A stretch of 64,000 bases of DNA, taken from IMG/VR virus record IMGVR_UViG_3300025669_002088, positions 1 through 64,000 of that record. One strand, given 5' to 3'. Below, piece by piece: positions 17,268 through 25,138 of this stretch. The position numbers were made by a program, and so were the translations under genes. Source of the DNA: a virus. How positions within the stretch are numbered: the stretch's first letter is position 1; every line of letters begins with the position of its first letter. A model generated the notes under the pieces. It was not told the origin of the DNA, ran no database searches, and was given only the letters and a program-made list of their open reading frames with translations.

Positions 17268-18440
17268 TTACGCCCCTGCCTTGAAGTTGTAGACCGGCTT
17301 CAACCGGGCCTTGATTTCGACCGTGTCCCCGATGCAGTCCTCAACGGTCTGCGAGTCCTTATATGCCATCGGAGCTTCATCCAAGGTTTTCCGGGTCACA
17401 CAGGAGGTCCAAACGTCCTTCATCGTGTCCCTGAATTCCTCCAGGGACAACTCCCGCTTGGCCCTTCCCCGAGCCATCTTCCGTCCGGCCCCGTGGGGTG
17501 CCGAGTTGTTCCAGTCCTCGTTACCTTTGCCTTCGCCCAAAATACACCCATCCCGCATATTCCAGGGTATGATGAGTTCTTCCCCTGCCTTGGCCGAGAT
17601 GGCACCCTTGCGGATGATGTCGTCGTTCCCGATGAAGTTGTGTACCGATGTGACCATTTCCAGGTCTGCCAGTTTCAACCCGAAAAAGCGTACCAGTTCT
17701 GTAGCCATCACCAAACGGTTCAGGGCTGCCAACTGTTGGGCCAGACGCATTTCACGAAGATAGGACCGAGCGTCATCTCCAGTCAGCCAAGCGAGACCAC
17801 CCCAGGAACCCAACTTGGTCTTGGCAACATTTTGATGCTTCTCAGCTACCCGTAGACCGAAATTCCGGGAACCGGAATGGATAATCAGCCAAACATCTGC
17901 ACCGTCCTTTTCCTGATCCAGTTCTAAGAAGTGGTTCCCTGACCCCAAAGAACCAAGAGAATGCCACACCTTACTCCCATCTCCTCGGGCACTCCAGTCC
18001 ACATCATTCACGGTGTCCTGAAAATCAGACCAGGAAGGGCCTCTCCCCAAGTAGTGTTTGAACAAGTATGGGAGGTCTTTGGACACCTCTGTTCGGTTCC
18101 GAAACCCCGAAGGGACATGGGTTCGCAAATGCTTATCGAAAGCTTCGAAATCAGTCTGATCTTTGGTTGTGCCCGTTAACCGAACAGCGTTTACGCCGCA
18201 CCCAATATCGACCCCAACAAGAGAGGGCACAACAGCCAAGTCCTCCTCATCCAGGGGGCAGGTGAATCCGATCACACAACCAAAGCCTGCGTGATGATCG
18301 GGCATGATCCTCACTTTGGCCCCCGCAAAAGCGGGGAGATCCAAGAGTGCGTAGATCTGCTGAGCCTCCAATTGATCTGGGTAGTCCCCGTAAACAACAG
18401 CCGTTGTCCGGCCTCCCTGAATGGTGTGTCCTATACTCAT
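17268..18440 (-). CDS. rtcB: RNA-splicing ligase RtcB
   Basis: RtcB joins RNA 2',3'-cyclic phosphate or 3'-phosphate ends to 5'-OH ends using GTP and Mn2+. The 390-aa protein has the family motifs in order: MPDHHAGFGCVIGF (metal His), VGVDIGCGV (Asp/Cys metal ligands), SLGSGNHFLEL, IHSGSRNFG and APHGAGRKMARGRA (the guanylated His). All visible metal and active-site residues are present. The ATG at 18438-18440 has GGAGGG upstream. A copy of the promoter motif lies 22 nt ahead. In phages it likely repairs tRNAs or other RNAs cut by host defences. Confidence 0.95.
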   Translation of the reverse strand: MSIGHTIQGGRTTAVVYGDYPDQLEAQQIYALLDLPAFAGAKVRIMPDHHAGFGCVIGFTCPLDEEDLAVVPSLVGVDIGCGVNAVRLTGTTKDQTDFEAFDKHLRTHVPSGFRNRTEVSKDLPYLFKHYLGRGPSWSDFQDTVNDVDWSARGDGSKVWHSLGSLGSGNHFLELDQEKDGADVWLIIHSGSRNFGLRVAEKHQNVAKTKLGSWGGLAWLTGDDARSYLREMRLAQQLAALNRLVMATELVRFFGLKLADLEMVTSVHNFIGNDDIIRKGAISAKAGEELIIPWNMRDGCILGEGKGNEDWNNSAPHGAGRKMARGRAKRELSLEEFRDTMKDVWTSCVTRKTLDEAPMAYKDSQTVEDCIGDTVEIKARLKPVYNFKAGA

Positions 18441-18461
18441 TAAACCCTCCGTCACAAGGGT

Positions 18462-18487
18462 CTACTCAAGTGGGACCACGGATGATC
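18462..18487 (-). promoter_or_regulatory. Element-specific promoter motif upstream of rtcB
   Basis: Minus strand: GATCATC - 12 nt - TGAGTAG. It overlaps the 3' end of the homing endonuclease gene and gives rtcB a short leader. Confidence 0.7.
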
Positions 18488-19274
18488 CCACTTGGTGTTT
18501 TAAACGCCAAGCACGGGCAGTGACACTTTTTTCTGTTCTCCCAAGCCGTTGTGCCGCTACATAAGGGAGTTCGGCCCAAACAACGGCATCTTCTTCCGGG
18601 GTCCACCTTTTGTAGGGTGGCCTTTGTCGCATTTCAGGAGGTCTCTGCCAAAGTAGGACAGTGGCTGATGCCTTCTGTTTGCGCTCTAAGGCCAATGCTC
18701 CTGGATAATAAAAGGCTTGCACCAAGGACTGAGCATCCTCCTTCAAGTACATTATATTGAACATGTTGTCTCTTTTGTTAGGCTGTAATTTTCGGGGCTT
18801 ACCCGTGATGGCTTGACAAAAACTCATGAAGGCGGCAGCGATGTGGGGGCTTTTCGTGCCGAAACTGACAAAAGGAAAACCTTTTCCTGTGATGCCTACG
18901 GATCCATCTGCATCAAGCCACCCCCGAAAATAGTCAGAAGCAGAAAAGGGGGTCTCGGGGGTTTTTACAGAGGTAGACTTTTTACCCGCAGGAAGTCCTA
19001 ATCTCTGCAACTCCTTTCTGAAATGCCAATTGGACACCCTGAGGCTACAGGACTCATAACCCTGTTTGAAGTTTGTGTCCCGGCAACGTGTAGACACACT
19101 AGAGTAAAAAGGGATGAGCTTCTGAAAGGCACACAAAAGAGGCTTATCCGAAATCTGAAGTTCGATTGTTAATTTGCCCTTGTTACCTGGACCTTGCCAC
19201 AGGTGGCCGTCTGCCTGTGTAAAACCGAAAAAGTAGGCCCATTGGGGATCCCTGAGATCAATGTTGTAAGTCAT
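18462..19274 (-). CDS. LAGLIDADG-like homing endonuclease with C-terminal Myb/SANT-like helix-turn-helix
   Basis: 270 aa. Two LAGLIDADG-like helices are visible: YFFGFTQADGHL (about 14-25) and YFRGWLDADGSVG (about 115-127), each with the expected acidic residue. The C-terminus RWTPEEDAVVWAELPYVAAQ followed by RTEKSVTARAWRLK resembles a SANT/Myb DNA-binding repeat. The start follows AGGAGGTTGTCACC. It stands free between the lipoprotein gene and rtcB, so rtcB or its surroundings may be the homing site. Confidence 0.8.
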   Translation of the reverse strand: MTYNIDLRDPQWAYFFGFTQADGHLWQGPGNKGKLTIELQISDKPLLCAFQKLIPFYSSVSTRCRDTNFKQGYESCSLRVSNWHFRKELQRLGLPAGKKSTSVKTPETPFSASDYFRGWLDADGSVGITGKGFPFVSFGTKSPHIAAAFMSFCQAITGKPRKLQPNKRDNMFNIMYLKEDAQSLVQAFYYPGALALERKQKASATVLLWQRPPEMRQRPPYKRWTPEEDAVVWAELPYVAAQRLGRTEKSVTARAWRLKHQVGSSVVPLE

Positions 19275-19333
19275 GGTGACAACCTCCTGTCACCATTTCC
19301 TTGTGGATAGCCATTTTATTGAGATGCCTTTAG

Positions 19334-19375
19334 GACCCGTTCCCTGTTGTAGAACGCTGCAGTGGGGAATGGGAC
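19334..19375 (-). terminator. Possible terminator hairpin
   Basis: The arms at 19334-19344 and 19365-19375 pair nearly perfectly (GACCCGTTCCC against GGGAATGGGAC). They lie between the lipoprotein gene's stop and the homing endonuclease gene. No clear T-run follows on the minus strand, so this is tentative. Confidence 0.3.
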
Positions 19376-19386
19376 TATGGGGTCCG

Positions 19387-20316
19387 CTAACGGACGCAGC
19401 GTGTGCCGATACCGTCGTTGTCTATGTAAACACCGTTGACGCTGGCCTCTAGGAAATTCACGGACCAGGCATACAGATCACTGCCCGCCATCATAGCCGA
19501 AGACCAGTAGGAGGTGCAGCCCCCCTCCATCTCTTCCGGCCAATAGCAGCCCCCTTCTCCGGGGCCGTCCTTCCAGGAGCAGCCAGCGCACTGGTCTCCG
19601 TCATCGCAAAAGACGTCAAGGCAACCATCCTCCTCAACTTCGCAGCTATCACTTCCAAGTTCTGTGTCCGCACAGCCCCGGATCAAACTCCTAAACTCCG
19701 AGATCGTTGGTAGCCGCCAACCTGCACCCTCACCCGCACAGTGCTCCGACGCCCCAGCCCAGGACAGAGCCACAGAGGCAGAGAGCTTTGTCTCCCAGGT
19801 CAGCCCCGTTGCGGAGTCCATCCAAGTACCGTCATCCTGAATCCCCCGATGGTCGGGCTCGTAACAAATACAGACCTCGTAAAACCCATCAGACCCACAT
19901 TGTTGTAGTCCCGCTAGGGCACCGGGACAGGGGCAGGCTATTGTCTCTCCCTGCGAACAAGGACAAGCGCATGTCGTGTAAAAGAACCCGTCAAGATTGC
20001 ACGTTTGATCGGACATATAGCCGTCACTACACACACAGGATTGAGACACCCCCGGAATACACTGTGGGAAACGGGGCTCCTCAACGCAGAAGAAACCCAC
20101 GCACACGTAGTCGCTGTCGCAGTCCGACGTCTTCGTGCAACTCTCCTTCTGATTGACCTCGGGTTCAGGCTCCTCGCAGACAAGGTCCACACAGATCAGA
20201 CCGCTGTCACAGTCATCCGTCCTCGTGCAGCTCTCTCCTTCGCCACTTGTGCGGCCCACCTCCTCGTCACAAGACGTGAAAGCCAACAGAGCCAACAGCA
20301 CAACCAGATACCTCAT
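19387..20316 (-). CDS. Cys-rich lipoprotein with DUF1566-like C-terminal domain
   Basis: The ATG at 20314-20316 has a G-rich ribosome site. The 309-aa product starts MRYLVVLLALLAFTSC, a signal peptide with lipobox Cys at residue 16. Next come two repeats of the CDS-GLIC or CDSDYVC type seen in EGF-like/Dickkopf-like lipoproteins. The C-terminal domain has GLTWE, GWRLPTISEF and a final SVNFLEASVNGVYIDNDG..RCVR pattern, as in DUF1566/Fib_succ-type domains. Proteins of this architecture are common in myxobacteria and relatives. It is probably exported to the host envelope and could change the host surface. Confidence 0.8.
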   Translation of the reverse strand: MRYLVVLLALLAFTSCDEEVGRTSGEGESCTRTDDCDSGLICVDLVCEEPEPEVNQKESCTKTSDCDSDYVCVGFFCVEEPRFPQCIPGVSQSCVCSDGYMSDQTCNLDGFFYTTCACPCSQGETIACPCPGALAGLQQCGSDGFYEVCICYEPDHRGIQDDGTWMDSATGLTWETKLSASVALSWAGASEHCAGEGAGWRLPTISEFRSLIRGCADTELGSDSCEVEEDGCLDVFCDDGDQCAGCSWKDGPGEGGCYWPEEMEGGCTSYWSSAMMAGSDLYAWSVNFLEASVNGVYIDNDGIGTRCVR

Positions 20317-20404
20317 CTCTACCCCCCCCTTTGTTTTATAAATCAGCCACAATGAGCACCACGGTGCCCCAGTGCAATCCCTCATATTCTAATGCATCCA
20401 TCTT

Positions 20405-20947
20405 CTAGCGCTCCTTCGAACCATACGAGATCACAGTACAGGGAGGATCCACCTTGCCATCCAGTCGTGTGAATACGTCAACAGACCAGTGGGGGAGTTT
20501 GGAGGGGACAATCAACATCTTCACCCTTCTCTTACTGTCCAGCCAGAAGTAACGGAGGTTCCAGCGTTCTTGGCCGGAAACGTCCACCCAGCGGGTAGAC
20601 GGTCCAAAGGCCTTGACGTGAGGGAAATCCAGCCCTCTCTGGTAGATGACTCGGTTCAGTACCCGACTTCCGGTGCGGAAATCGAAGTGGCCTTCGGGAG
20701 TTCTCCCCCGGTAGATGGGTCGTTCCTTCTCACAAAAGATAGGGCCACCCTTTAACGAACGACCCCAGGCGTCCTTGTCCTGCTCCTTTGCACTCCTGGA
20801 TGTCAACGTTCGGAGCACCCTGGCGTGTGGCGTGGCCAAGCATTCCTGGGCCTTCCTCCTGAAACCGTCGAGGGACACCAACGTGCCCTCCTTGTAGTCT
20901 TCTAGGAGAACCTCCCATACTCTCTTGTTCTTTTTAGCCTGTCCCAT
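20405..20947 (-). CDS. Hypothetical protein, 180 aa
   Basis: The ATG at 20945-20947 (MGQAKKNKRVWEVL) follows CCTGGAGGTCAAG. The N-terminus is basic. The rest has YRGRTPEGHFDFRTGSR and a Trp-rich strand region (RWNLRYFWLDSKRRVKML). No family recognised. The promoter motif at 20982-21007 lies just upstream. Confidence 0.65.
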   Translation of the reverse strand: MGQAKKNKRVWEVLLEDYKEGTLVSLDGFRRKAQECLATPHARVLRTLTSRSAKEQDKDAWGRSLKGGPIFCEKERPIYRGRTPEGHFDFRTGSRVLNRVIYQRGLDFPHVKAFGPSTRWVDVSGQERWNLRYFWLDSKRRVKMLIVPSKLPHWSVDVFTRLDGKVDPPCTVISYGSKER

Positions 20948-20981
20948 CTTGACCTCCAGGATCATTCGTCCCTTACACCTA

Positions 20982-21007
20982 CTACTCTGCGGGTCAGGGA
21001 GATGATC
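20982..21007 (-). promoter_or_regulatory. Element-specific promoter motif
   Basis: Minus strand: GATCATC - 12 nt - AGAGTAG. It overlaps the 3' end of the 20994-21218 gene and serves the 20405-20947 gene. Confidence 0.75.
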
Positions 21008-21218
21008 CCTCGACCTTGGGCAGGACAGGCGAATACCGGGTGTTATCCAGGCACTCACGGAGGAGGGCGTCCAGGGTGGCATCGTTATCCTCGGTGAACT
21101 CTACGGCAACAGCGTCCCGCAGGAGTCTGAGGCACTCGGTGATGTTGACCACGTGCGGTCCTTGGCGAACCTCCTCCTTGAAGATCTTGCGGAGCATCCA
21201 TCGTTGGAAACGGGTCAT
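20994..21218 (-). CDS. Hypothetical protein, 74 aa
   Basis: Start preceded by GAGGAGGGCTGAC. It has a basic helical N-terminus (MTRFQRWMLRKIFKEE) and an acidic middle. It follows the upstream gene by 1 nt, so it belongs to the 22321-20994 operon. Confidence 0.6.
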   Translation of the reverse strand: MTRFQRWMLRKIFKEEVRQGPHVVNITECLRLLRDAVAVEFTEDNDATLDALLRECLDNTRYSPVLPKVEGSSP

Positions 21219-21219
21219 G

Positions 21220-21474
21220 TCAGCCCTCCTCGATGTCGTCGTTGCCCCGTCCGGAAAAGCGCTTGCCCTCGTGTATCACGGTCCCAGACGGATCGACATA
21301 GATGCGCCCGGTCTGACAGAGGTCCCCGTTCACGGAGATGGTCCTCGGTCCCCTGACACATACCTCGTGAGCAACCAGCCACGCCTCTATTGCCGTGGCC
21401 ACCTCCTCGCCCGTAAATTCGATGTTCACACCGGGGCCGAACTCGGTTTCCCCACTCCCCAGTTGCACCTTCAT
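21220..21474 (-). CDS. Hypothetical protein, 84 aa
   Basis: The ATG at 21472-21474 overlaps the preceding TGA. A compact domain contains VNIEFTGEEVATAIEAWLV and GRIYVDPSGTVIHE. Similar short segments occur in phage hypothetical proteins, but no function can be assigned. Confidence 0.6.
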   Translation of the reverse strand: MKVQLGSGETEFGPGVNIEFTGEEVATAIEAWLVAHEVCVRGPRTISVNGDLCQTGRIYVDPSGTVIHEGKRFSGRGNDDIEEG

Positions 21475-21830
21475 TGGGACACCTTCACCTTGTGGGTGCT
21501 CATCCACCTGGGGCCGTCCTTGTGGTACCCGCCTGTCACGACCTCATAGTAGCGGTCGCCTGCCTTGATGCGCCCACCCTTATGGTCCTTCCGGGCCGTC
21601 CGCACTTTGCTCTGGCGGGAGAAGGTCTCGACCATGAAGCCGAGGTCGCACCGGCAGTTGTCTTGGGTTTCGTCACAAAAGGCACAACGTGCGCCGTCAC
21701 CTTCCCCGTCGAAACAACCACACTCGGGGGCGTCGCCATCGGTGTAGTCATACCATCCGCAATGCGGGCAACGCATCCGGCGGTATCCGTGGTCGTCAGC
21801 CCATTGCTCTCTGTCGGTGTGTGTGCTCAT
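21471..21830 (-). CDS. Zinc-ribbon-type hypothetical protein, 119 aa
   Basis: The ATG at 21828-21830 (MSTHTDREQW) follows AGGAGAACAC. The first half is Cys-rich: CPHCGW, PECGCF, CAFCDE, NCRCDLG, enough for two zinc sites. The second half is basic (RTARKDHKGGR). It may bind nucleic acid; that is inferred from composition. Confidence 0.65.
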   Translation of the reverse strand: MSTHTDREQWADDHGYRRMRCPHCGWYDYTDGDAPECGCFDGEGDGARCAFCDETQDNCRCDLGFMVETFSRQSKVRTARKDHKGGRIKAGDRYYEVVTGGYHKDGPRWMSTHKVKVSQ

Positions 21831-21841
21831 CGTGTGTTCTC

Positions 21842-22321
21842 CTATGCCTCGGTCAGGATGTCTATGGTCCGATAGGACCCCTTGTTGTCCCACCCTGCGA
21901 TGGTGCTGATGCTGATGTCGACGTTGCACATGTCGTTGAGGAATTCGAGAGTGCCGTGCGGACCTTCCCCGCTGTAGCCCCATCCGAATCCCGTGTAGAC
22001 CATCAGGACAATCTCCTGTATGTCTGTGTCACGATACGCCGCTTCCGTGCGGTAATCCGAACCATCAGTGTGGAATACCACGGTCTCAGGTATCCCGTAA
22101 CGGGCCTGCATGTAGCGAGCGTTATCCAAGGAGATGTTGGTCACACCGCACTCATCCTTGAGGGACTTGGGAACCTTGCGGTTGGCCCGTCTCCAGGAAC
22201 GGGCAGCAGCCTCGGCTTTCCTTTTGGTCCTCATGGTCACAACACCGTGGGGAGAGCGGAACTTCCACTCGTGGTCCCGTTCCTTCCACACTTCATAGAG
22301 TTCCTTGGTGTGTTTCTTCAC
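21842..22321 (-). CDS. Hypothetical protein, 159 aa
   Basis: Start GTG at 22319-22321, preceded by GGGGAGACACC. A basic Arg/Lys-rich N-terminal third precedes a more acidic alpha/beta part. First gene of a four-gene operon under the promoter at 22360-22385. Its leader carries the conserved GGGGCAAATGACCCC hairpin. Confidence 0.65.
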   Translation of the reverse strand: MKKHTKELYEVWKERDHEWKFRSPHGVVTMRTKRKAEAAARSWRRANRKVPKSLKDECGVTNISLDNARYMQARYGIPETVVFHTDGSDYRTEAAYRDTDIQEIVLMVYTGFGWGYSGEGPHGTLEFLNDMCNVDISISTIAGWDNKGSYRTIDILTEA

Positions 22322-22359
22322 GGTGTCTCCCCTGCGGGGTCATTTGCCCCTCACCCTTA

Positions 22360-22385
22360 CTACTCTGAGGTCGGAGGAGATGATC
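22360..22385 (-). promoter_or_regulatory. Element-specific promoter motif plus leader hairpin
   Basis: Minus strand: GATCATC - 12 nt - AGAGTAG, followed by the leader GGGGCAAATGACCCC at about 22338-22352 and the operon 22321 to 20994. Confidence 0.8.
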
Positions 22386-22388
22386 CCA

Positions 22389-22661
22389 CTACTTTGTTTC
22401 CCAAGGTCCTCGGGGAAGTCGTTCCTTCCACGAATCCTGGACGGCCTCGCTCTCGTACTTCCGGCACCCACAAACGAATGCCTCCTCCCCGCTGGGGGAA
22501 AGCTCGGTGTGGCCGAAACTGTCCTGGAGCCACCCATGATGGATCAAGGACCGCCACGTTGCGATGTAGGTCTTTTGCTTGGCCAGGGAGGTGCTAAGGA
22601 CACGCCTGAGGGCCTGGTACTGACGTTTGGTGGGTTTCAGGTTTTTGCTTGTGATCGTCAT
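22389..22661 (-). CDS. Small basic protein, 90 aa
   Basis: The ATG at 22659-22661 (MTITSKNLKPTKRQ) follows CAAGGAGCACC. An in-frame ATG in the leader eight codons upstream is an alternative start. The protein is basic and helical (RQYQALRRVLSTSLAKQK). No domain recognised. Confidence 0.6.
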   Translation of the reverse strand: MTITSKNLKPTKRQYQALRRVLSTSLAKQKTYIATWRSLIHHGWLQDSFGHTELSPSGEEAFVCGCRKYESEAVQDSWKERLPRGPWETK

Positions 22662-22700
22662 CAAGGTGCTCCTTGCAGGGATCATTTGCCCTCACAAGTA

Positions 22701-22726
22701 CTACTCTGGTCCTGACAACGATGATC
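22701..22726 (-). promoter_or_regulatory. Element-specific promoter motif
   Basis: Minus strand: GATCATC - 12 nt - AGAGTAG, with a GGGCAAATGATCCC leader hairpin. Serves the 90-aa gene. A plus-strand TAGAGTAGATGATATAAGG at about 22764 looks like a -10 region for the divergent operon but lacks GATCATC. Confidence 0.75.
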
Positions 22727-22794
22727 CCACCTTGATCCCACCTTGTGCCAGGGACACGACGGTAGAGTAGATGATATAAGGCTGGGGGGCATCT

Positions 22795-23313
22795 ATGGGA
22801 AACAAAGAGCAGGAGAAAGAGAAACGGCGTAGGAAGGCAGCACAGCGCCGTGCAACCAAGCGTAAGGAAAGGACAGCCAAGGCCAGACAAACAAAGCCCA
22901 AGGGGCTTGCCGATGTGACCCTGGAGGAGTTTCCAGATGAGCAATTGCTTTTCTGGCTGGCTCAGGGTGTCAACTATCTCGTATCCGACTACGACAATGG
23001 AGTCTGGTCCCCGTTGGTAGAGGGCATCTACGAAGGCAAGGTACCTTCAGCGGAGGAGCTTGCCCGGCTGGTGATGGCTCGGTTCGCTGACGAAAAGGAA
23101 TGGCCCATAGAGGCTAAGGCTGCAGTTGCCTGGTCCGTGAGTGACCGGAACATCGTCTACATCTACTACAAGGAGGTGCTCCGCCGCCTCCGAACAACCT
23201 ATCCCGATGTGGATGACATCGAGGCACTCGCACGGCAACCGCATCAACCCCAGGTCTGGCAAGTGTTCAAATTCCTCCGTGACAAGCTGCTGAAGAAGAG
23301 TGTTGGCCGATGA
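22795..23313 (+). CDS. Hypothetical protein with very basic N-terminus, 172 aa
   Basis: Starts after GGGGGGCATCT. Residues 1-36 are nearly all Lys, Arg, Glu, Gln and Ala (predicted long helix). The remainder is an acidic/neutral helical domain (EEFPDEQLLFWLAQG, YIYYKEVLRRLRTTYPD). No family recognised. First gene of the plus-strand operon that contains thyX. Confidence 0.65.
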   Translation: MGNKEQEKEKRRRKAAQRRATKRKERTAKARQTKPKGLADVTLEEFPDEQLLFWLAQGVNYLVSDYDNGVWSPLVEGIYEGKVPSAEELARLVMARFADEKEWPIEAKAAVAWSVSDRNIVYIYYKEVLRRLRTTYPDVDDIEALARQPHQPQVWQVFKFLRDKLLKKSVGR

Positions 23314-23603
23314 GTGACGGAACAGGCTCCACCAACCGTTTGGCCCGTAAAATCCGAGCAGGAGGCTGTTGCCCTGTTGGCAGTTACGAGCATCAGGTGC
23401 CCATGGCCCTTCGGGGACGTCGGCAGGAGATTGACATCTGTATTGCTGATATTGTAGCCGCCCTGAACGCAGCCAACATCATCACCGTGGCAAGTTGCTG
23501 TGGGCACGGCGGGGAGAGGCTCGGAGACATCCTGTTGGAGGATGGGCGTGTGCTGTCTATTCAGATGCCCGAAAGGTCTACGGACACAACGGAGATCAGG
23601 TAA
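23310..23603 (+). CDS. Phage-type hypothetical protein, 97 aa
   Basis: The ATG overlaps the upstream TGA. The C-terminal part VASCCGHGGERLGDILLEDGRVL is a pattern frequent in small phage proteins, with a conserved C-GHG and LxDGR. Function unknown. It is coupled to the next gene through TAATG. Confidence 0.7.
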   Translation: MSDGTGSTNRLARKIRAGGCCPVGSYEHQVPMALRGRRQEIDICIADIVAALNAANIITVASCCGHGGERLGDILLEDGRVLSIQMPERSTDTTEIR

Positions 23604-24196
23604 TGAGCACAGGAATTCGATTCGTAGACGTTCTTTTGCCTAAGCTGAGAGATGACAGCAAGACCCAAACCCGTAGGGTGGTGAAACCGCAACCCGACCA
23701 AGGGGGTGTCATTCGTCAGGGGCAAAACGAAGATGATCAACCTGTGTTTGTTGTGACCGAGTCTGGTTGCGGCGGGGAGTGGCACCACAACATCCAACCC
23801 CGTTATCTTACTGGTGACAGTGTCTACCTTCAGGAGCCCTTTTGGAGTAATGTGACAGGAAGCTCTATTCGGTTCTACCAGCCAAAGGGCAATGGTTGGG
23901 TTCCTGTATCTGGAAAGGGCTTGTCGGCGGCATATGCCCGCACCTGGCTCCGCATCACCAACGTGAGTGTCGAACGGTTGCAGGACATTAGCGAGGACGA
24001 CTGCATTGCGGAAGGGATCGAGATGCAGGACGTGCGCCCCGGCAAATGGTTATTTCACGCTCCGGGTGTTGACGCTGATTTCTACTCAGCCCAAACTGCC
24101 TTCGCAGCCCTTTGGGACAGCCTCGCCAAACCTGATTTCCGTTGGAAGGACAACCCCTGGGTCTGGGTCTACACCTTCAAAAGGAAGACCTCATGA
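23603..24196 (+). CDS. ASCH-like (PUA-fold) phage protein
   Basis: 197 aa. The start MSTGIRFVDVLLPKLRDDSK with TQTRRVVKPQ is the typical N-terminus of phage ASCH-domain proteins. A conserved LTGDSVYLQEPFW and a WLRITNVSVERLQDISEDD segment complete the pattern. ASCH domains are PUA-related and are thought to bind RNA or modified nucleosides. The target is unknown. It lies directly before thyX (ATGA overlap), suggesting a link to nucleotide supply or mRNA control. Confidence 0.8.
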   Translation: MSTGIRFVDVLLPKLRDDSKTQTRRVVKPQPDQGGVIRQGQNEDDQPVFVVTESGCGGEWHHNIQPRYLTGDSVYLQEPFWSNVTGSSIRFYQPKGNGWVPVSGKGLSAAYARTWLRITNVSVERLQDISEDDCIAEGIEMQDVRPGKWLFHAPGVDADFYSAQTAFAALWDSLAKPDFRWKDNPWVWVYTFKRKTS

Positions 24197-24918
24197 TCCT
24201 GTTGAAACCCAGCTTCCACATCGAAGAGGGACTGTTCGGTGATGATGCACTGCGTCTCATCGAGCGTGCCGGGCGTATCTGCTACAAGAGCGAGCCGAGG
24301 GGCAACCCGAAGGCCTTCGTGCGGAAGCGCCTCAGGCAAGGTCACGAATCCATCCTGGAGCACGCTGGGTTCACCGTGCGGTTCGTGGTTGATCGGGGGA
24401 TCTCGCACGAGTTGGTTCGACACAGGCTTGCGTCCTTCTCCCAGGAAAGCAGCCGTTACGTGGATTACACAGGAATGAAGTCGGACGGCCACTGCCAGTT
24501 CATCATCCCATCTTGGTTCGGTTCCGAGTACGAGGGTGGCTACTGGTTACATTGGGAACAGGACAACTACCGCCGGGTCTGGCAGACGAAGGAAGGCGAA
24601 GCTTTCTATCAGGACGTCTGGTTGATGCCCGAGGACCCTGTCAGAATGTGGCTGAACGCTATGCTCCAGGCTGAAGGTCACTACCAGGCCCTTCGGGGAG
24701 CACAGTGGACACCACAGCAGGCCCGGAGCGTTCTACCCAACTCCACCAAGACCGAGATCTTTGTCACGGCAAACATCAGGGAATGGCGTCTCATAAGGAA
24801 ACAACGGACAGCCCACGCTGCCCACCCGCAGATGCGGGAGGTGACGATCCCCCTGTTGAAGGAGCTACGAACACGGACCCCTGTCCTGTTTGAGGACATC
24901 GAAGGAGCACCTGAATGA
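24193..24918 (+). CDS. thyX: Flavin-dependent thymidylate synthase ThyX
   Basis: ThyX makes dTMP from dUMP with FAD, NADPH and methylene-THF. The 241-aa protein shows the signature RHRLASFSQESSRYVDY (about 76-92), matching RHRx5SxxSxR-type ThyX motifs. ESILEHAGFTVRFVVDRGIS lies before it and EWRLIRKQRT-AHPQMR near the C-terminus. The ATG overlaps the upstream stop. It follows the ASCH-like gene and precedes a small helical gene, and is common in large phages. Confidence 0.95.
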   Translation: MILLKPSFHIEEGLFGDDALRLIERAGRICYKSEPRGNPKAFVRKRLRQGHESILEHAGFTVRFVVDRGISHELVRHRLASFSQESSRYVDYTGMKSDGHCQFIIPSWFGSEYEGGYWLHWEQDNYRRVWQTKEGEAFYQDVWLMPEDPVRMWLNAMLQAEGHYQALRGAQWTPQQARSVLPNSTKTEIFVTANIREWRLIRKQRTAHAAHPQMREVTIPLLKELRTRTPVLFEDIEGAPE

Positions 24919-25097
24919 CACTGGATGAGGCAATAGAGCACGCTGAGGACACAGCCCGCCAGAAGCACAAGGATGGCCCCGACTGCACCTGTGCGGTGGA
25001 GCACCAGCAATTGGCTGAGTGGCTCAAAGAACTCAAGGCCCTCCGGGAACGGGACGCTACAAAAATCGGCTCCGAGGTGGTCACCGAGACCCCTTAA
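24915..25097 (+). CDS. Small helical phage protein, 60 aa
   Basis: The ATG overlaps the thyX stop. The AIEHAEDTARQKH and CAVEHQQLAEWLKELK pattern is common in uncharacterised phage proteins, with a CxC pair in between. Last gene of the thyX operon. Five bases after its stop a CRISPR-repeat-like sequence begins. Confidence 0.7.
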   Translation: MTLDEAIEHAEDTARQKHKDGPDCTCAVEHQQLAEWLKELKALRERDATKIGSEVVTETP

Positions 25098-25102
25098 AGT
25101 AG

Positions 25103-25138
25103 GTCGTGTCCTTTAGAAATGGATGCGTGGATTGAAAT
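25103..25138 (+). repeat. Orphan CRISPR-repeat-like sequence at the end of the thyX operon
   Basis: 36 nt long like the array repeat and matching it at 29 of 36 positions, including the whole 3' half (GGATGCGTGGATTGAAA). The 5' stem half changes GCATCC to GTGTCC, which still pairs with GGATGC in RNA through two G-U wobbles. Structure therefore seems conserved. The orientation equals that of the array. What follows is the 3' end of the opposite-strand gene. Confidence 0.85.

Noticed and set aside
16728-17855. A 375-codon plus-strand frame
   Set aside because: It lies opposite rtcB and two coupled minus-strand genes whose starts and overlaps are convincing; no motif in the plus frame.
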